Source: Halomarina oriensis
GTDB lineage: Archaea; Halobacteriota; Halobacteria; Halobacteriales; Haloarculaceae
Assembly: GCF_009791395.1 (NCBI RefSeq)
Contig: NZ_WSZK01000005.1
Location: 20,825 to 84,824 of the forward strand
DNA length: 64,000 nucleotides
Direction of reading: 5' to 3'
Shown here: piece after piece, positions 38,343 to 46,421 of the stretch
Layout of the letters: the number at the start of each line of letters is the position of its first letter
Numbering within the stretch: position 1 is the stretch's first letter
Translations under genes and position numbers: made by a program
Notes under the pieces: generated by a model
Told to the model about the DNA's origin: nothing
Seen by the model: the letters and a program-made list of their open reading frames with translations, nothing else
The model's database searches: none

Positions 38343-39302
38343 CTACAGGTAGCCGAGGTCTTTCAGCCGTTCTTCGGTGCCCTCGACGAGTTCGTCGTCG
38401 GTCGACGCCTCGGCGACGACCTCCTTGCGCTCTGCACCCTCGATGACGAGCCACGGCACCTTCACGAGGTGCTCGCTGTAGACGCCCTCGGGATGGCCGT
38501 AGAGGCCCATCGGGACGGGACACGGCTCGGGGTGTTCGCCGAGCAGGTTGCCGTGGTCGGAGGTGACGACGGTGGTGCCCTCGAGGTCGTCGATGAGGTC
38601 CGGGAGCGATTCGAGCGCGATGTCGAGGTTCTCGCGGTAGGCCTCCCAGACGGTGGCCGTATCGACCTTCCCGCGCTTGAGTTTGTCCCAGACGTGTTCG
38701 TTGTCCTGTTCGGCGTCGTCGCCGTCGGCCATCCGCTTCGACAGTTCCATCCCCGCCTGTGCACCGATTTTCTGACCAGTGGGTCCGACGAACGGGTAGT
38801 GCGGTTGGACGTAGTGGGCGACGAGACGCTTGTCCGGGTAGCGCTCGGCGGCCTTCCGAACCTCCTCGCTCATGACCTCCGGGTGGACCGTGTTCAACTC
38901 GTCGTCCCAGTGGTCCTGCCAGACCGAGACGACGTCGTGGAACGTCCCGCTCGGGAGGCGGACGTTGATCTGTGGGTTCGCCGTGACGTAGACGGTGTCC
39001 TCGAACGTCTCGCCCTCGAAGTTCTCGCGGAGGAACTCGGGGGTGTTCGACCCGCGCGAGACGCGCGATTCGAGCGTTCCGGGGAGCTGGTGTTGCTGCT
39101 CGAACATGTCGTAGCGACACGCGTCGAGGATGAGCAGGTTGTCCCAGTCCTCGTCCATCACGTAGAAGCCGTCGTTGCCCTTGTACTGGAAGTACGGTTT
39201 GACGACACACTTCTCGACGGCGAACTGCGCGACGACCGAGCGCCACCAGTTCGCGTCGTTCCAGTTCTTGCGGATGCTGTTACCGATCGCTTCGTAGTCC
39301 AT
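38343..39302 (-). CDS. alkaline-phosphatase-superfamily protein, paralog of 34133
   Basis: The 319-residue protein shares the layout of the 34133 protein: LLILDACRYDMF near residue 53, SRGSNTPEFL near residue 80, VQPHYPFVGPTGQ near residue 160, TVVTSDHGNLLGE near residue 245 and LYGHPEGVY near the end. Again a Thr stands where sulfatases have Cys, so phosphatase-type chemistry is likelier. The ATG overlaps the stop of the six-hairpin gene (TAATG), making it the last gene of a four-gene unit started by the UDP-sugar dehydrogenase. Confidence 0.78.
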   Translation of the reverse strand: MDYEAIGNSIRKNWNDANWWRSVVAQFAVEKCVVKPYFQYKGNDGFYVMDEDWDNLLILDACRYDMFEQQHQLPGTLESRVSRGSNTPEFLRENFEGETFEDTVYVTANPQINVRLPSGTFHDVVSVWQDHWDDELNTVHPEVMSEEVRKAAERYPDKRLVAHYVQPHYPFVGPTGQKIGAQAGMELSKRMADGDDAEQDNEHVWDKLKRGKVDTATVWEAYRENLDIALESLPDLIDDLEGTTVVTSDHGNLLGEHPEPCPVPMGLYGHPEGVYSEHLVKVPWLVIEGAERKEVVAEASTDDELVEGTEERLKDLGYL

Positions 39303-40582
39303 TAGTCGGCCTCCGTTTCCGCCGTCGGGTCGTCCGTCGTCTCGCCGTCCAGCATCGAGTACCGGAGATGCTCGGCGAGCGAGTACGCCATCCACGCCTC
39401 ACACCAGCGCATCAGCGTGAAGCGCTTGGTGTAGAAGCGCTGTTTCCGGAACCAGAACCTGCCGTTGCCGGCGTAGAGGTTCCCGAGCACCCAGTCGACG
39501 ATACGCCGGGCGAAGGCGTGGTCGCCGGCCATCGAGAAGACGATGATACCCTGGGTCGCGGCGTGGATGTCCTTGGGGAACTTCGCGTCCTCCTCCCAGT
39601 TCGGTGCGCCATCGTCCTCGAACAGCACGTTGCGGTAGAACTCCAGCGACGTCTCGATGGTGTCGGCGTGGCGGTCCTCGCCGGTGACCTCGCGGTAGCG
39701 CAGGAACCCCTCGATGATGAACCCGTTGTGGTGGTTGTCCATCGAGAGGTGTGAGGCGCTGGGCGGGTCGCGGTAGGTCCAGCCGCCGATGTCGTGCTGT
39801 TTCGTGGCGACGTAGTCGAGCAGCTTCGCAGAGCGCTCTCTGAGTTCCTCGTCGCCGAAGTACTCGTAGAGGTCGATGAGCATCCGGGCGGCGATGGCCC
39901 CGCAGTTGAGCGTGTAGAACTCGCCGGTGTACTCGGGCTGGTACTTGATGCGGGCACCGCCCTCCAGTTCCCGGTACTCCAGGTCCTGGTAGACGAACTC
40001 GGTGGCGGTCTTCGCTATCTCCGCGTAGCGCTCCTCACCGGTCCGCTCGGCCATTCGCAGGAGTGCCTTCACCGCGAACGAGGTGGGAATCGCGTTCGGC
40101 ATGTACGCGTCCCGGCGCTCGTCGAGCAGTTGCATCTCGTGGGTGTGCCCGCCGGCGAAGCCGGCGAACCCCTCGGCGGCGTTGTCGACGAGCCACTCCG
40201 CCAGTTCGACGGCCTCGCGGTCGTACATCTCGTCGCCGGTGACGTCGCTCGCGGTGAGGTTCGCCATCGAGAACAGCGCACTGCCCTTGTAGTTCTGGCG
40301 GCGCTCGACGAGGAACAGCGGGCGGAGGTTGATGGGCGCCCGCTTGATGCCCTCCTGGACGGCGATGTTGACCCACTTGTTGTCGAACGGGAGGCCCTTC
40401 AGCACGCGCGAACTCATCCCGTCGAAGTAGTCCCAGCCGGTGTAGTCGCGCTCGCGGGCGTACCGGAGCGTATCGAGCATGAGTCCGGCGAGGAACTCGT
40501 CGCGGCGGGCGGGCGGCGTCGTCCCGACGCGGGCGGTGGCGTCGTCGGTCTCGACAGCCTCACCCTCACCCTCGACGCTCAT
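39302..40582 (-). CDS. six-hairpin (alpha/alpha-barrel) glycan-locus protein
   Basis: The 426-residue protein is mostly helical with repeated motifs typical of (alpha/alpha)6 barrels: FAGFAGGHTHEM near residue 140, NAIPTSFAVKALLRMAER, IGGWTYRDPPSASHLSMDN, HAATQGIIVFSMAG and RFTLMRWCEAWMAYSLAEH. Proteins like it turn up in polysaccharide clusters and have been annotated variously, sometimes misleadingly as delta-aminolevulinate dehydratase; a role as polysaccharide lyase, hydrolase or epimerase is possible. It overlaps the DUF354 gene by ATGA at its start. Confidence 0.65.
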   Translation of the reverse strand: MSVEGEGEAVETDDATARVGTTPPARRDEFLAGLMLDTLRYARERDYTGWDYFDGMSSRVLKGLPFDNKWVNIAVQEGIKRAPINLRPLFLVERRQNYKGSALFSMANLTASDVTGDEMYDREAVELAEWLVDNAAEGFAGFAGGHTHEMQLLDERRDAYMPNAIPTSFAVKALLRMAERTGEERYAEIAKTATEFVYQDLEYRELEGGARIKYQPEYTGEFYTLNCGAIAARMLIDLYEYFGDEELRERSAKLLDYVATKQHDIGGWTYRDPPSASHLSMDNHHNGFIIEGFLRYREVTGEDRHADTIETSLEFYRNVLFEDDGAPNWEEDAKFPKDIHAATQGIIVFSMAGDHAFARRIVDWVLGNLYAGNGRFWFRKQRFYTKRFTLMRWCEAWMAYSLAEHLRYSMLDGETTDDPTAETEAD

Positions 40583-41661
40583 CGCGTCACCTCGTCGACG
40601 ACACCGTCGGTGATGTCGACCACCTCGTCGCGCACGCGCCGTGCACGGTCGAGGTCGGGTTGGACGTCGCCCTTCGAGAGACCGGTGAGGTAGTCGACGA
40701 TGTCGTCGGGGGCACGCGAGTGAAAGACGCGGTCCTGTTCGACCAGTCGCTGGTCGACCGACAGCATCGTATGTGGGAAAAAGGAGACCGCGGGCTTCGC
40801 CATCGCGGCGGCCTCGCGGCCCATCGTCCCCGACCCGGTGAGGGTACAGTCGGCGTGCCACGCCAACTGGAGGCCGGGGAGCGGTTCGTCCGGGACGAAC
40901 ACGCGGTCCGTCGAGTACGGCGCGGCGTGTTTCCGGTCGCCCGGTCTGCGGGGCAGGTAGACGACGTTCATGCCGGCGTCGACGATACGGTCGAGCACCT
41001 GCGGGACGAGCGACTCCTCGGGTTCGAGGTCGACGTACGCCGCCCCGATGGCCTCGGGCCGGACGACGACGAACTCCTCGAACGGGAGGCGGTCGAGGAA
41101 GTCGGGGTCCGGTTCGAAGTCGGCGACACAGACCTCCTCTTTGAACCCGTCGTAGGTGTGGATGGAGTCGCGGGACGCACCGTACTCGGTGAGTTCGGCG
41201 AGCTGGAACGCGTCGGGGACGACGTGGGCCGTCGCCATCGCCCGGAAGTAGTTGAACCCCTCCTCGACGAGCGGCGTGTCGAGGTAGTAGGTGATGTCGT
41301 TGTCCGTGAAGTGGATGGAGGGGATGCCGTGGACCTTCGAGGCGAGCACGCACATCGCGTTGCGCTGGGAGAGCGACACGTCGGCGTCGGGCGTGTCGGC
41401 CGCCAACTGGAGCGTCCGCAGGGGGACGCCGGCGGTGCGGAGCCACTCGTTGTCGTAGTCCTTCCCGCGGACGGTGAACTCGAAGCCGGCCTGTTCGGCC
41501 AGCGAGACCGTCTCGGTCTTCTCGCGGGCGGTGACGACCGTCGGTCGGTCGAGGCCGTCGGCGACGGCTTTGAAGAAGACCGGGTGCGAGGGGCTGGCGA
41601 GGTCGATCCAGACGCGCTGGCCGAGGCTACGCGCGGGCGACCGCTGCTCGGCGACCGTCAT
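40579..41661 (-). CDS. DUF354 family (GT-B fold) protein
   Basis: The 360-residue protein resembles DUF354, a family with the fold of UDP-GlcNAc 2-epimerase and GT-B transferases. Motifs include IDLASPSHPVFFKAVAD near residue 19, FEFTVRGKDYDN near residue 60, DADVSLSQRNAMC near residue 91 and LTGSGTMGREAAAMAKPA near residue 282 (nucleotide-sugar site). The ATG at 41661 overlaps the dehydrogenase stop (ATGA). It probably interconverts or transfers a UDP-sugar made by the neighbouring dehydrogenase. Confidence 0.75.
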   Translation of the reverse strand: MTVAEQRSPARSLGQRVWIDLASPSHPVFFKAVADGLDRPTVVTAREKTETVSLAEQAGFEFTVRGKDYDNEWLRTAGVPLRTLQLAADTPDADVSLSQRNAMCVLASKVHGIPSIHFTDNDITYYLDTPLVEEGFNYFRAMATAHVVPDAFQLAELTEYGASRDSIHTYDGFKEEVCVADFEPDPDFLDRLPFEEFVVVRPEAIGAAYVDLEPEESLVPQVLDRIVDAGMNVVYLPRRPGDRKHAAPYSTDRVFVPDEPLPGLQLAWHADCTLTGSGTMGREAAAMAKPAVSFFPHTMLSVDQRLVEQDRVFHSRAPDDIVDYLTGLSKGDVQPDLDRARRVRDEVVDITDGVVDEVTR

Positions 41662-42938
41662 AGCCCGACCACGTCGAAGCCGGCCGCCGTCCACGTCTCG
41701 GCGTCCATCGTGCCCTTCGTGTCGAGCAGGAGGTCGCCGCGCATCTTCGAGCGGATCTCGTTCGCGTCGAGGGCACGGAACGCGTCGTGGTCGGCCGTGA
41801 CGACGATGGCGTCGGCGTCCGTGACCGCCTCGTCGACGTCGACGAGGTCCAGTCGGTCGTCGTCGACCATCGGGTCACAGAGCCGGGTCTCGACGGCCAT
41901 GCCGCCGTCGGCGATGGCCTTCTCCGGAACCGCCTGCTGGAGCGCCCCGGCGAGTTTCAGCCCCGGCGAGTTGCGCGTGTCGTCGACGTTCGCCTTGTAG
42001 GCGACGCCGAGGACGGCGATACGCTTGCCCGCCAGCGTCCCTAAGTGCTCTTCGAGCAGGTCGACGACCACGTCCGACATGCCGTCGTTGACCCGACGAG
42101 CGCTGTAGATGAGGTCGAGCGCGTCCGAGTCGTGTGCGAAGAACAGCGGGTCGACGGGCAGGCAGTGGCCGCCGACGCCCGGCCCCGGCTGGAGGATGTC
42201 GACTCGTGAGTGGCGGTTGGCCAGCGCGATGGCCGCGCGGGAGTCCACGCCGTAGTCGCGCGCGACGTTCGACAGTTCGTTGGCGAACGCGATGTTCGTG
42301 TCGCGGTAGGCGTTCTGTGCGAGTTTGACGAACTCCGCGGTGGTCGCGTCGGGCGTGCGGTGGACGGTCCCGTCGATACACGGCTCGTAGAGCGCGGCGA
42401 CGTGGTCCGTCGACTCCTGGTCGACACCGCCGACGAATCGGTCGTTGTGCGTCAGTTCGTGGAGGATGTTCCCCGGCAGCACCGTCTCCGGGGAGTACGC
42501 GAGGTGGAAGTCCTCGCCCGCACGGAGCCCCGAGCGTTCGAGCGCCTCGCGGAGCGGTCCCTCGGTCGTTCCGGGAGGGACCGTCGATTCGAGGAGGACC
42601 GTGTCGCCCTCGCGGAGGACGTTCGTGATACCCTCCGCGGCCGAGAGGACGTACTCCAGGTCCGCACGCTCGGCCTCGAAGTCCAACGGCGTCGGTACGC
42701 AGATCACGTGAACGTTCGCCGGCTCGACCGTGTTCGAGGGGACGAGCGTCCCGTCGTCGAGCGCCTCCACGATGTAACGTTCGAGGTCCGCCTCGCCGAG
42801 GCGAAGCTCCCGACGGTGGAGTCGGTCGAGTTTCCGCTCGTCGACGTCGTAGCCGACGACTTCGTTCCCGTTGTGAGCCAACAGTGCGGCCGTCGGGAGC
42901 CCGACGTACCCGAGACCGTGAACGCACACCGTAGTCAT
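41658..42938 (-). CDS. UDP-N-acetyl-D-mannosamine-type nucleotide-sugar dehydrogenase
   Basis: The 426-residue enzyme oxidises a UDP-sugar to the uronic acid using two NAD. GLGYVGLP at residues 8-15 binds NAD, EFVKLAQNAYRDTNIAFANE near residue 205 holds the catalytic Lys and Asn, and GPGVGGHCLPVDP near residue 253 holds the active-site Cys. The segment SPETVLPGN near residue 150 is of the WecC (UDP-ManNAc dehydrogenase) type instead of the UDP-glucose type. First gene of a unit with DUF354, six-hairpin and phosphatase-fold genes; a leader of about 88 bases separates it from an ATAACAAAG element. Confidence 0.9.
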   Translation of the reverse strand: MTTVCVHGLGYVGLPTAALLAHNGNEVVGYDVDERKLDRLHRRELRLGEADLERYIVEALDDGTLVPSNTVEPANVHVICVPTPLDFEAERADLEYVLSAAEGITNVLREGDTVLLESTVPPGTTEGPLREALERSGLRAGEDFHLAYSPETVLPGNILHELTHNDRFVGGVDQESTDHVAALYEPCIDGTVHRTPDATTAEFVKLAQNAYRDTNIAFANELSNVARDYGVDSRAAIALANRHSRVDILQPGPGVGGHCLPVDPLFFAHDSDALDLIYSARRVNDGMSDVVVDLLEEHLGTLAGKRIAVLGVAYKANVDDTRNSPGLKLAGALQQAVPEKAIADGGMAVETRLCDPMVDDDRLDLVDVDEAVTDADAIVVTADHDAFRALDANEIRSKMRGDLLLDTKGTMDAETWTAAGFDVVGL

Positions 42939-43025
42939 CGTCGACCCTCCACGGGAGACACCCGCTGTCGACGCGTCAGAGGGGAGTGCCGTGACATCGT
43001 CATCTGGCTGTATATCCGGCAGACC

Positions 43026-43038
43026 GGCCCTTTGTTAT
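43026..43038 (-). promoter_or_regulatory. ATAACAAAGGGCC element of the dehydrogenase operon
   Basis: It reads on the minus strand, 88 bases before the dehydrogenase start at 42938. Confidence 0.45.
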
Positions 43039-43229
43039 GACTCGCCTGTCGCCACGAGCAACCGTGATGGTCCGCGACAGCGACCGACGAACCGACGGGA
43101 ATCGGAGGCTCGTGGCGACACCGACGAGCGACGGGACGCCGCCGCTACCGGTCGGAGAGGCGAGAGAACAGCGTTATGTTCGACGTAACAGGGGCACAGC
43201 GCGGCGAGTGGTGACGGTTCTCAGACAGC

Positions 43230-46200
43230 TCAGTTACTCTGGAACCGGAGGGTCGCCGACCCGTCCATGTCGAAGCCGGTCAGCGTCCCGGCGAAGCGGT
43301 AGGCGTCGCGCTCGCCCTCGACGGTGCCGGTCACCGTGCCGCCCTCGATGGTGTCTTCGGCCTCGACCGTGCCGAGTTCGAGGCTCTTGGCGACGTGGCC
43401 GTCCACGGAGAACCGGTAGTCACAGCGACCACTCGAACCCGTCCCGTCCACGACGATGAGGTCGAGGAGTCGTGCGTCCTCGCCCGTACCGAGCAGGTCG
43501 GGGCTGACCTGCGTGCCGTTGACGTAGACCGCCGCCGTCCCGGTGAGCGAGAAGTCCGTGATGGACCCCGAGAACCGGTAGCTGTCGACACCGCCGCCGG
43601 TGACGGCCCCCTCCGCGCTCTTCTCGGAGATGTTGTCCGCGGCGTCGAACGTACCCTTATCGGGGTTGACGACGACCGAGCCGTCGGTCGTGAACCGGTA
43701 GGAGGCGACCTCGTCGGGGGCACCGACGATGGAGACGGTGTTCTCCGGTAGTCCCTCGGCGTCGACGAGCGACTGCGGGTCGACACGCTCGTTGTCGAGG
43801 TAGACCGTCGCAGTGCCCGTCTCGAACTCGAAGTCGGTCACCTCACCCGTGAACTCGAAGAGGTCCTTGCCGCCGGCGACGTGACCGGTGACGCTCGACC
43901 CGCCGTTGGGCGTCTCCTCGCCGTCTTCTTTCGAGTAGATACCCTCCGACACCTCGACGCGGTAACGGGCGTAGTCGCCGTTGCCGAGGATGAGCAGTTC
44001 GTGGGGGCCGTCGCTCGTACCGCCGTGACCCGTGTCACCGTCGTCCGAGTCGTCACCACCGTCCGAACCACCGGAGCCACTGTCCGAACCACCGGAGTCG
44101 CCGGTCGAATCGTCCGAATCGTCCGAGCCGTCGTCGGTGGTCTGCTGGGTCTTCTCGACGAGTTCGTCCGGCGTGACCGCCTCGCCGTCCAGTCGGAGGT
44201 CCGCCTCGCGGCGCGTGAACTCGAAGGACTCGACCGCACCCGTGATGCGGTACGGGTCGACGCCACCGGCGAGGTGGCCCTTCACGCTCGACGCGCCGTT
44301 GGGCGCCTCTTCGCCGTCTTCCAGCGACACGATGCCGCCGGTGACGCTGAACTGATAGCGCGTGTAGTCGCCACGGCCGACGACCTCGAGTTCGTACTCG
44401 CTCGGCGTGCTGCTGTCACCGTCCGAGGCGGAGTCGTCACCGTCGTCGGACGAACCGTCGTCGCTCGACGAGCCGTCGTCCCGCCTCGTCGCCTCGGGGA
44501 CGTCCTCGGGTGCGACCCGCTCGCCGTTGACGTAGACGTTCGCGCTCCCCGTCTCGAACTCGAAGGTCGTCACCTCGCCCGCGCCGTCGAAGAGGAACCC
44601 GTCGTTGCTCCCGGCGACGATGCCCTTGGCCGTCTTGCCGTTGATCTCGCTCTCGGGTGGGTTCTCCGGGTCGGGTCTGAGTTCGTGGCTGCACTCGAAG
44701 GCGTAGCGCGTGAACTCGCCGATCCCCTCGACGAGCAACGACTGCTCGCCGTCGTTCGAGCCGTCGACCGGGGACGACGCTCCCGAGTCCGAGTCGTCGC
44801 CGTCGTCCGAACCGTCCGATGCGTCGGACGAGCCGCCCATGCTCGGCAGTGGACAGCCGTCGCTCTGGGAGATGCCGCTCGTGTCGACCGAACTGCTGCC
44901 GAAGACGGTCGCCCGACCGCCGACGTTGATGTTGGTGTTCTGGACTGTGCAGTTCCGTGCGTTCCGAATGCAGATACCGTCCGCGTTGCCGTCGACCTGG
45001 ACACAGCTGTCGGTGATGGTCGAGCCGTGCCGACGGTCGAGGACGATAGCGCCCTTGCCGTCCATGTCACCGCTGCCGGTGACGCTCACGTTCCGGATGT
45101 CGATGTCCCACGGCTTCGAGGGCGTCTTGTGTGCGGAGAGTCGCTGGTTGCCGGGGTCACGACACCAGATGCCGGGCATGTTGTCGACGTCGACCTGGAC
45201 GCGCGTGTCGTGAATCTCGAAGTTCCCCTCGGAGTTGTTGATGGTGATACCGGCCTGTCCGGGCTTGTACGTCGATTTGATGATGACGTCGGTGTCGTAG
45301 ATGCCGCCGCCGGACTTGCCGAACTGGGCGCTGGAGAAGTAGACGCCGTTCGTCCCCGTCGGGTAGTCGCTGTGGTCGATGACGTTGTCGGGGTGCGCGT
45401 TGTCCCAGTCCATCAGGATGGTGCAGTTGCGCAGTTCCGAACCCGCACCGGTGCGGATGACGGCCATGTCGTTGTTCTCGAAGTGACAGCCGTCGAAGAC
45501 GATCTTGCCGGGGTGCTTCCCGGTGTAGAGGCCACCGTCGCCGCCCTGGTTGGCGATGGTACAGTCCTTGAAGTTCAGCCGTCCCTCGTGAGCGTTGAAG
45601 ACGCCGCCACCGCCGTCCGAGGAGCCGTGGCCGGCGAAGACGGACGGCCCGGTCTTGGAGTAGTTGACGATGTTCCCGACGCCGCCGGCGGTGCTGATGA
45701 ACGGCATGATGGACCAGCGGCAGTACGGTTCGCGCCCGGAGAACCCGATGTGGTCGACGTCGTGGACCTCGAGGTTGTCCGCCGCACGGAGCGCGTTCCC
45801 GATGTCCCCACCGGTCCGGTCGTCGGTGTTGTCGAACGTCAGGTTCTCGACGAGGAGGCCGTCGGAACTCGGTCGGGAGTTGATGAAGCGACCGGACTTC
45901 CCGTTCGAGGTGCGGAAGACGACGTCGCTCGGTTCGTCACCCAGTCCACGGATGCCCCAGTTGGTGAGGCTCCCCTGGACGGGACCGGTCTTGTCGCCCG
46001 AGCCACGGAAGACGTACTCGCCCGCGGGGACCTCGATGAGGAGTCCGTCGTCGGTCGGGACGCTGATCTCCCGGTCCCCGTTGGGGTCCCAGCCGAGGTC
46101 CTCGACCGCGTTCACGACACGGTCGAACGAGATGCCGTGTCGGGAGGCCGCCGCCGCGGCCGTGCCGGTGGCCGCCGCCGTCCCCATCGCGGCCGCCGCA

Positions 46201-46313
46201 GCCGCACTCAGCTTCATGTACGAACGCCTGTTAAGCAATGATTTACGCCCGCTAGAGGCCGTCTCGCTACCGTCTTCTTCGCTTTCCGGTTCGGGTGCCG
46301 CGTCGTGTGCCAT
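43230..46313 (-). CDS. Tat-exported beta-helix surface protein with five C-terminal repeats
   Basis: The 1027-residue protein has a Tat motif, NRRSYMKL at residues 28-35, followed by an Ala-rich helix. A right-handed beta-helix of about 440 residues resembles pectate-lyase/polysaccharide-lyase repeats (GGVFNAHEGRLNFKDCTIAN, then many NxTxxxxG rungs). Five repeats of about 80-90 residues follow from residue 523 to the end, separated by Ser/Asp/Gly linkers; the consensus is LxVxGxGDYxRYxF, EDGEEAPNG, VxGHVAGGxD and TFEFETGxAxVYVNG. This suggests a secreted glycan-binding or glycan-cleaving enzyme. The ATG at 46313 puts the Tat motif at the right place. Confidence 0.85.
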   Translation of the reverse strand: MAHDAAPEPESEEDGSETASSGRKSLLNRRSYMKLSAAAAAAMGTAAATGTAAAAASRHGISFDRVVNAVEDLGWDPNGDREISVPTDDGLLIEVPAGEYVFRGSGDKTGPVQGSLTNWGIRGLGDEPSDVVFRTSNGKSGRFINSRPSSDGLLVENLTFDNTDDRTGGDIGNALRAADNLEVHDVDHIGFSGREPYCRWSIMPFISTAGGVGNIVNYSKTGPSVFAGHGSSDGGGGVFNAHEGRLNFKDCTIANQGGDGGLYTGKHPGKIVFDGCHFENNDMAVIRTGAGSELRNCTILMDWDNAHPDNVIDHSDYPTGTNGVYFSSAQFGKSGGGIYDTDVIIKSTYKPGQAGITINNSEGNFEIHDTRVQVDVDNMPGIWCRDPGNQRLSAHKTPSKPWDIDIRNVSVTGSGDMDGKGAIVLDRRHGSTITDSCVQVDGNADGICIRNARNCTVQNTNINVGGRATVFGSSSVDTSGISQSDGCPLPSMGGSSDASDGSDDGDDSDSGASSPVDGSNDGEQSLLVEGIGEFTRYAFECSHELRPDPENPPESEINGKTAKGIVAGSNDGFLFDGAGEVTTFEFETGSANVYVNGERVAPEDVPEATRRDDGSSSDDGSSDDGDDSASDGDSSTPSEYELEVVGRGDYTRYQFSVTGGIVSLEDGEEAPNGASSVKGHLAGGVDPYRITGAVESFEFTRREADLRLDGEAVTPDELVEKTQQTTDDGSDDSDDSTGDSGGSDSGSGGSDGGDDSDDGDTGHGGTSDGPHELLILGNGDYARYRVEVSEGIYSKEDGEETPNGGSSVTGHVAGGKDLFEFTGEVTDFEFETGTATVYLDNERVDPQSLVDAEGLPENTVSIVGAPDEVASYRFTTDGSVVVNPDKGTFDAADNISEKSAEGAVTGGGVDSYRFSGSITDFSLTGTAAVYVNGTQVSPDLLGTGEDARLLDLIVVDGTGSSGRCDYRFSVDGHVAKSLELGTVEAEDTIEGGTVTGTVEGERDAYRFAGTLTGFDMDGSATLRFQSN
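43233..44747 (-). repeat. five protein-level repeats in the beta-helix protein
   Basis: Copies at residues 523-605, 639-718, 771-854, 855-945 and 946-1027. Copies 1, 2 and 3 are separated by acidic linkers of 33 and 52 residues; copies 3, 4 and 5 abut. Confidence 0.7.
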
Positions 46314-46337
46314 ACAGGACGAAAGCATATCCTTACC

Positions 46338-46345
46338 ATAAAAAG
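46338..46345 (-). promoter_or_regulatory. TATA box of the beta-helix gene
   Basis: CTTTTTAT on the minus strand ends 25 bases before the ATG at 46313, the expected place for a TATA box with a leaderless transcript. The T-run can also end transcripts of the upstream gene at 46422. Confidence 0.5.
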
Positions 46346-46421
46346 AATTGCGGGCAACTGTATTATCCTGGCCGTAGAAGTCCGCTACGCCTGTTCCCGT
46401 GCGACGGTGCGACGTGCCCGC

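Noticed and set aside
39302..41446. 714-residue frame spanning the six-hairpin gene and beyond
   Set aside because: The upstream half is an Arg-rich shadow of the DUF354 gene; the true start is the ATG at 40582.
43881..46241. 786-residue plus-strand frame
   Set aside because: Complement of the beta-helix gene, rich in Val/Arg/Asp with no recognisable motif.
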